A stretch of DNA of 64,000 nucleotides, from assembly GCF_024868665.1 (NCBI RefSeq), contig NC_079900.1, positions 23,245,039-23,309,038 of the forward strand. The letters run 5' to 3'. Shown here piece after piece: positions 47,861 to 64,000 of the stretch; the stretch's first letter is position 1; every line of letters begins with the position of its first letter. The notes beneath the pieces are model-generated. The model had not been told where the DNA came from. It worked only from the letters and a program-made list of their open reading frames with translations, and made no database searches. The position numbers were made by a program, and so were the translations under genes. Source of the DNA: Triplophysa rosa. Its lineage: Eukaryota > Chordata > Actinopteri > Cypriniformes > Nemacheilidae.

Positions 47861-49050
47861 TATGTTGCTTTTATACATTTTTATTTGAGAACACTTTCTT
47901 AACATTTGTTATGAGTTTAGTGTTTTATTATTAACCATTTATACCTGATGCTAAAAATCTCTGAAATAGTCTATACAATACACTTATTCTGCATACATAC
48001 AAACAAATATTAGGTGCATTTTAAAGTCACAGGTGTCATGATGTCACAAAGCAAACACAGTCAATAGCAGTTACAGGACGATATTCCACCAAGATCAAAT
48101 CACATTTACATTTATTCGTTCGATAACTGCTTTTATGCAAATAAACTTACAAGGAGTAAAATACAGATAAGCATTTTATCATTCAAATCCAATTCCAAGT
48201 CAGTTAACCTCACGTCCATTGAAAGTGATTTACTCCGCTTACTACTACAGGGCAAATATAGATCTGAAAAGTAAGGCAACAATTAAATTGTTAAGCTCAT
48301 TTTGTATTTGTAATTCGCAGTGTGTAATACTGCCACCCTGTGGCTTTTAATGTTGAAAAATTGAAACCAGAAAGCTCTCTATTACAAAAATCTGTATTAT
48401 GTCGTGACAATGGATCTCCCCATGGCACTTTGTCATGTCAAACGTAAAGCATTTGGATGAAGCAACACAATCAAAACATTATTTTACATTTATGTTTTCA
48501 TGTATGTAGCAGATTCATATACTTCATGATGGCATGAAGTATGACTCTGTACCATGCTCGTACATATGCAAAGCCAAAAACAAACAAATATTGAGTTAAA
48601 TTCAGGCCCGAGTAGGTCAGGCTGTGCTATGATTGTTTTCAAGTCAATATATACTGATTGTAAACATACATTTAACCATACGCGAACATTTCGACAATCT
48701 CAAAAACACTCTACAGACACAAGCTCACTGCCCAGAGAGAGCACATTTGCGTGGCATATAACTGATTTAATAGTAACATTTATACTTTATGCAGATAAGA
48801 GACCAAAATCATCAGAAAAGCCTGTTCATCACATTACACAAACAGACACACCTGCATACACCTGGATAAATACACATCGCCTCCATAAACTCTTATTACC
48901 GTCATGTACCTTCAGAAGTATTTGGCTGTATATTCCTTTAAAGCAAACTGGGATTTAGGGGAGTGGATACATCGAAACAATGCACATTCACACACATCTT
49001 TCTATACAAATATCCCTCTGCGGATACGAATGTGAAGATGCTGAAGGACA

Positions 49051-62981
<13,931 letters not shown>

Positions 62982-63400
62982 CGCGGAAACAAATAACGAC
63001 TCTCGCTTTCGATATTCTTCTCAAGACCGTGTCACAAATCACATAGTGCATTTAAAAGTTCATCAGATGCTGGCGGAGGAAGCGGAGAAGATCCGTATGC
63101 ATGAAGAAAAAGACAAGAGCATCTATCCGCAAAGCGTCCTCATCCTCCTCAATAACGCGCTCAGACGCGAATTATGGTCTTATCATCCGGTCGCGCGGAG
63201 AAACATTTCGCTTCACATAAACACATGAAGCGCCAGGCACACCACAGGTGGCAGATCAGAATGATCGTTCTGATTGAGAGGAGGAGACCTACAAATGACG
63301 CTCATGAGAGCGACGCGATTCCGCTGAACGCGCCCATTAGCAGAGGTGTTCGCACCGCACGCGCAGAGCTTCGTTCATTAAATTAGGAGCGCTCGAGTGT
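62982..63400 (-). promoter_or_regulatory. rab37: Probable rab37 promoter and 5' UTR, CpG-rich
   Basis: Directly upstream of the rab37 ATG and noticeably denser in CpG than the surrounding AT-rich DNA (for example GGTCGCGCGG near 63190 and GCGACGCGATTCCGCTGAAC near 63310). No TATA box was chosen. Promoter role is inferred from position. Confidence 0.4.
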
Positions 63401-63600
63401 GTGCGTCAGTTGGGTGGCAAACAATATACACGTATGCTAGTCCCAAACTAAAATGAATGTTTGAGCTGTCTTAACTAAATGACCTGACATATCTTAAAAC
63501 ATGTCAGTGCCATTGTTTTGTCTCAAGATGCACACCAGTAATGTTTCTTTATTATAAAAGGGACTTAAATATCCTAATTTAACTAAGGCATAGTTCTGGT

Positions 63601-63993
63601 TTAAAGTCCCAGTGAAATGAAAAATGACGATTCTTATTTGTTCGTGAAATATTGCAGCGTTTATAGTAAATAGCTTATCAATGTGGTTCATTTTCTTTTT
63701 AAAATTCATGTACCCTCATAATCTTCAGTTAAATTTTGAAGATGCACTTCCGCCCTGAAATGATTATCCATCTCAAATGACGTAAATTAGACGGCCTCCC
63801 CTTCAACTGTCAGTCCGCTGCCAGTTTTATTTCAAAATCAATGCATCAGCTGTTTTTACACATCCAATTAATTCAAAGTGAAAAACGCAAGCCACGCCCA
63901 CTAATTTTCTCCTTTGAAATTCCTTTTCACTCGGAAATGTGTCAGAATACGGAAGTAAAAACGATCGCAACTTCCGGTTCACGGGGACTTTAA
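63601..63993 (-). mobile_element. TTAA MITE family A, copy 3 (inverted)
   Basis: TTAA-AGTCCCAGTGAAATG to TTCACGGGGACT-TTAA, 393 bp. Abuts a GCCCGGTTTCAC-type fragment at 63435-63600. Confidence 0.85.
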
Positions 63994-64000
63994 GCTAAGC

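Larger units (their letters stand above)
44561..49050. other. Intergenic region between rab37 3' end and nherf1 promoter
   Basis: About 4.5 kb, containing a partial TTAA-type repeat (about 44713-44830), a TTAA MITE, a GGTAACAC MITE, a Tc1-like fragment and a TA-flanked MITE. The segments 44830-45480 and 47863-49050 show nothing else recognisable; the latter should include the rab37 3' UTR. Confidence 0.55.

Noticed and set aside
48554..48958. 134-residue open frame on the + strand
   Set aside because: No motif recognised; lies in the probable rab37 3' UTR region on the opposite strand.

Overview
The window is vertebrate nuclear DNA from a teleost, most likely a cyprinid. It has multi-exon genes with GT-AG introns, CA/GT microsatellites, a tRNA-derived SINE, Tc1-like and hAT transposons, and dense TTAA-flanked MITEs. 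Cyprinid is an inference from the style of the repeats. No bacterial, phage or plasmid features were seen.

Three protein-coding genes can be assembled exon by exon. (1) The 3' part of caskin2 lies on the + strand (1076-10430, 12 exons). It encodes the end of the SH3 domain, a Ser/Gly-rich linker, two SAM domains, a very large proline/serine-rich exon and the conserved C-terminal helix; the ankyrin-repeat exons lie left of the window. (2) A complete nherf1/slc9a3r1 lies on the - strand (44332 down to 12859, 6 exons, 379 codons). It has PDZ1, PDZ2 and a C-terminal ezrin-binding segment, and is tail-to-tail with caskin2. (3) A complete rab37 lies on the - strand (62981 down to 49051, 9 exons, 231 codons), upstream of nherf1 in the same orientation. 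In every case the joined reading frame closes with the expected splice phases. Human RAB37 and SLC9A3R1 are tandem neighbours on 17q25, with CASKIN2 in the same band, so the block looks like conserved synteny. Functionally, caskin2 is a synaptic/cytoskeletal scaffold, NHERF1 a submembrane PDZ scaffold linking transporters and receptors to ERM proteins, and Rab37 a secretory-vesicle GTPase. The sequence gives no evidence that they share one pathway.

Most of the rest is intronic and intergenic DNA filled with transposable elements. At least eight hAT-type non-autonomous elements can be delimited by 8-bp target-site duplications that read perfectly or nearly so. Several are nested: hAT in hAT at 41.0-42.0 kb and at 59.8-61.0 kb, three layers at 7.75-9.2 kb, and a LINE 3' end at 16.8-19.0 kb cut by both a hAT MITE and a complete 1.56-kb Tc1-like element. 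One hAT-like element (22.4-23.6 kb) carries an expanded roughly 17-bp minisatellite with a 132-bp higher-order period. Four different short families have TTAA at both ends. Transposase remnants (three Tc1/mariner, one BED-finger hAT, one THAP-like) are all broken.

I found no convincing novel multi-gene system. The more unusual items are the nested insertions, the minisatellite-bearing hAT, two in-frame NAGNAG acceptors in caskin2, a Rab5-like alanine in the Rab37 P-loop, and a GT/GC microsatellite crowding a rab37 splice acceptor.
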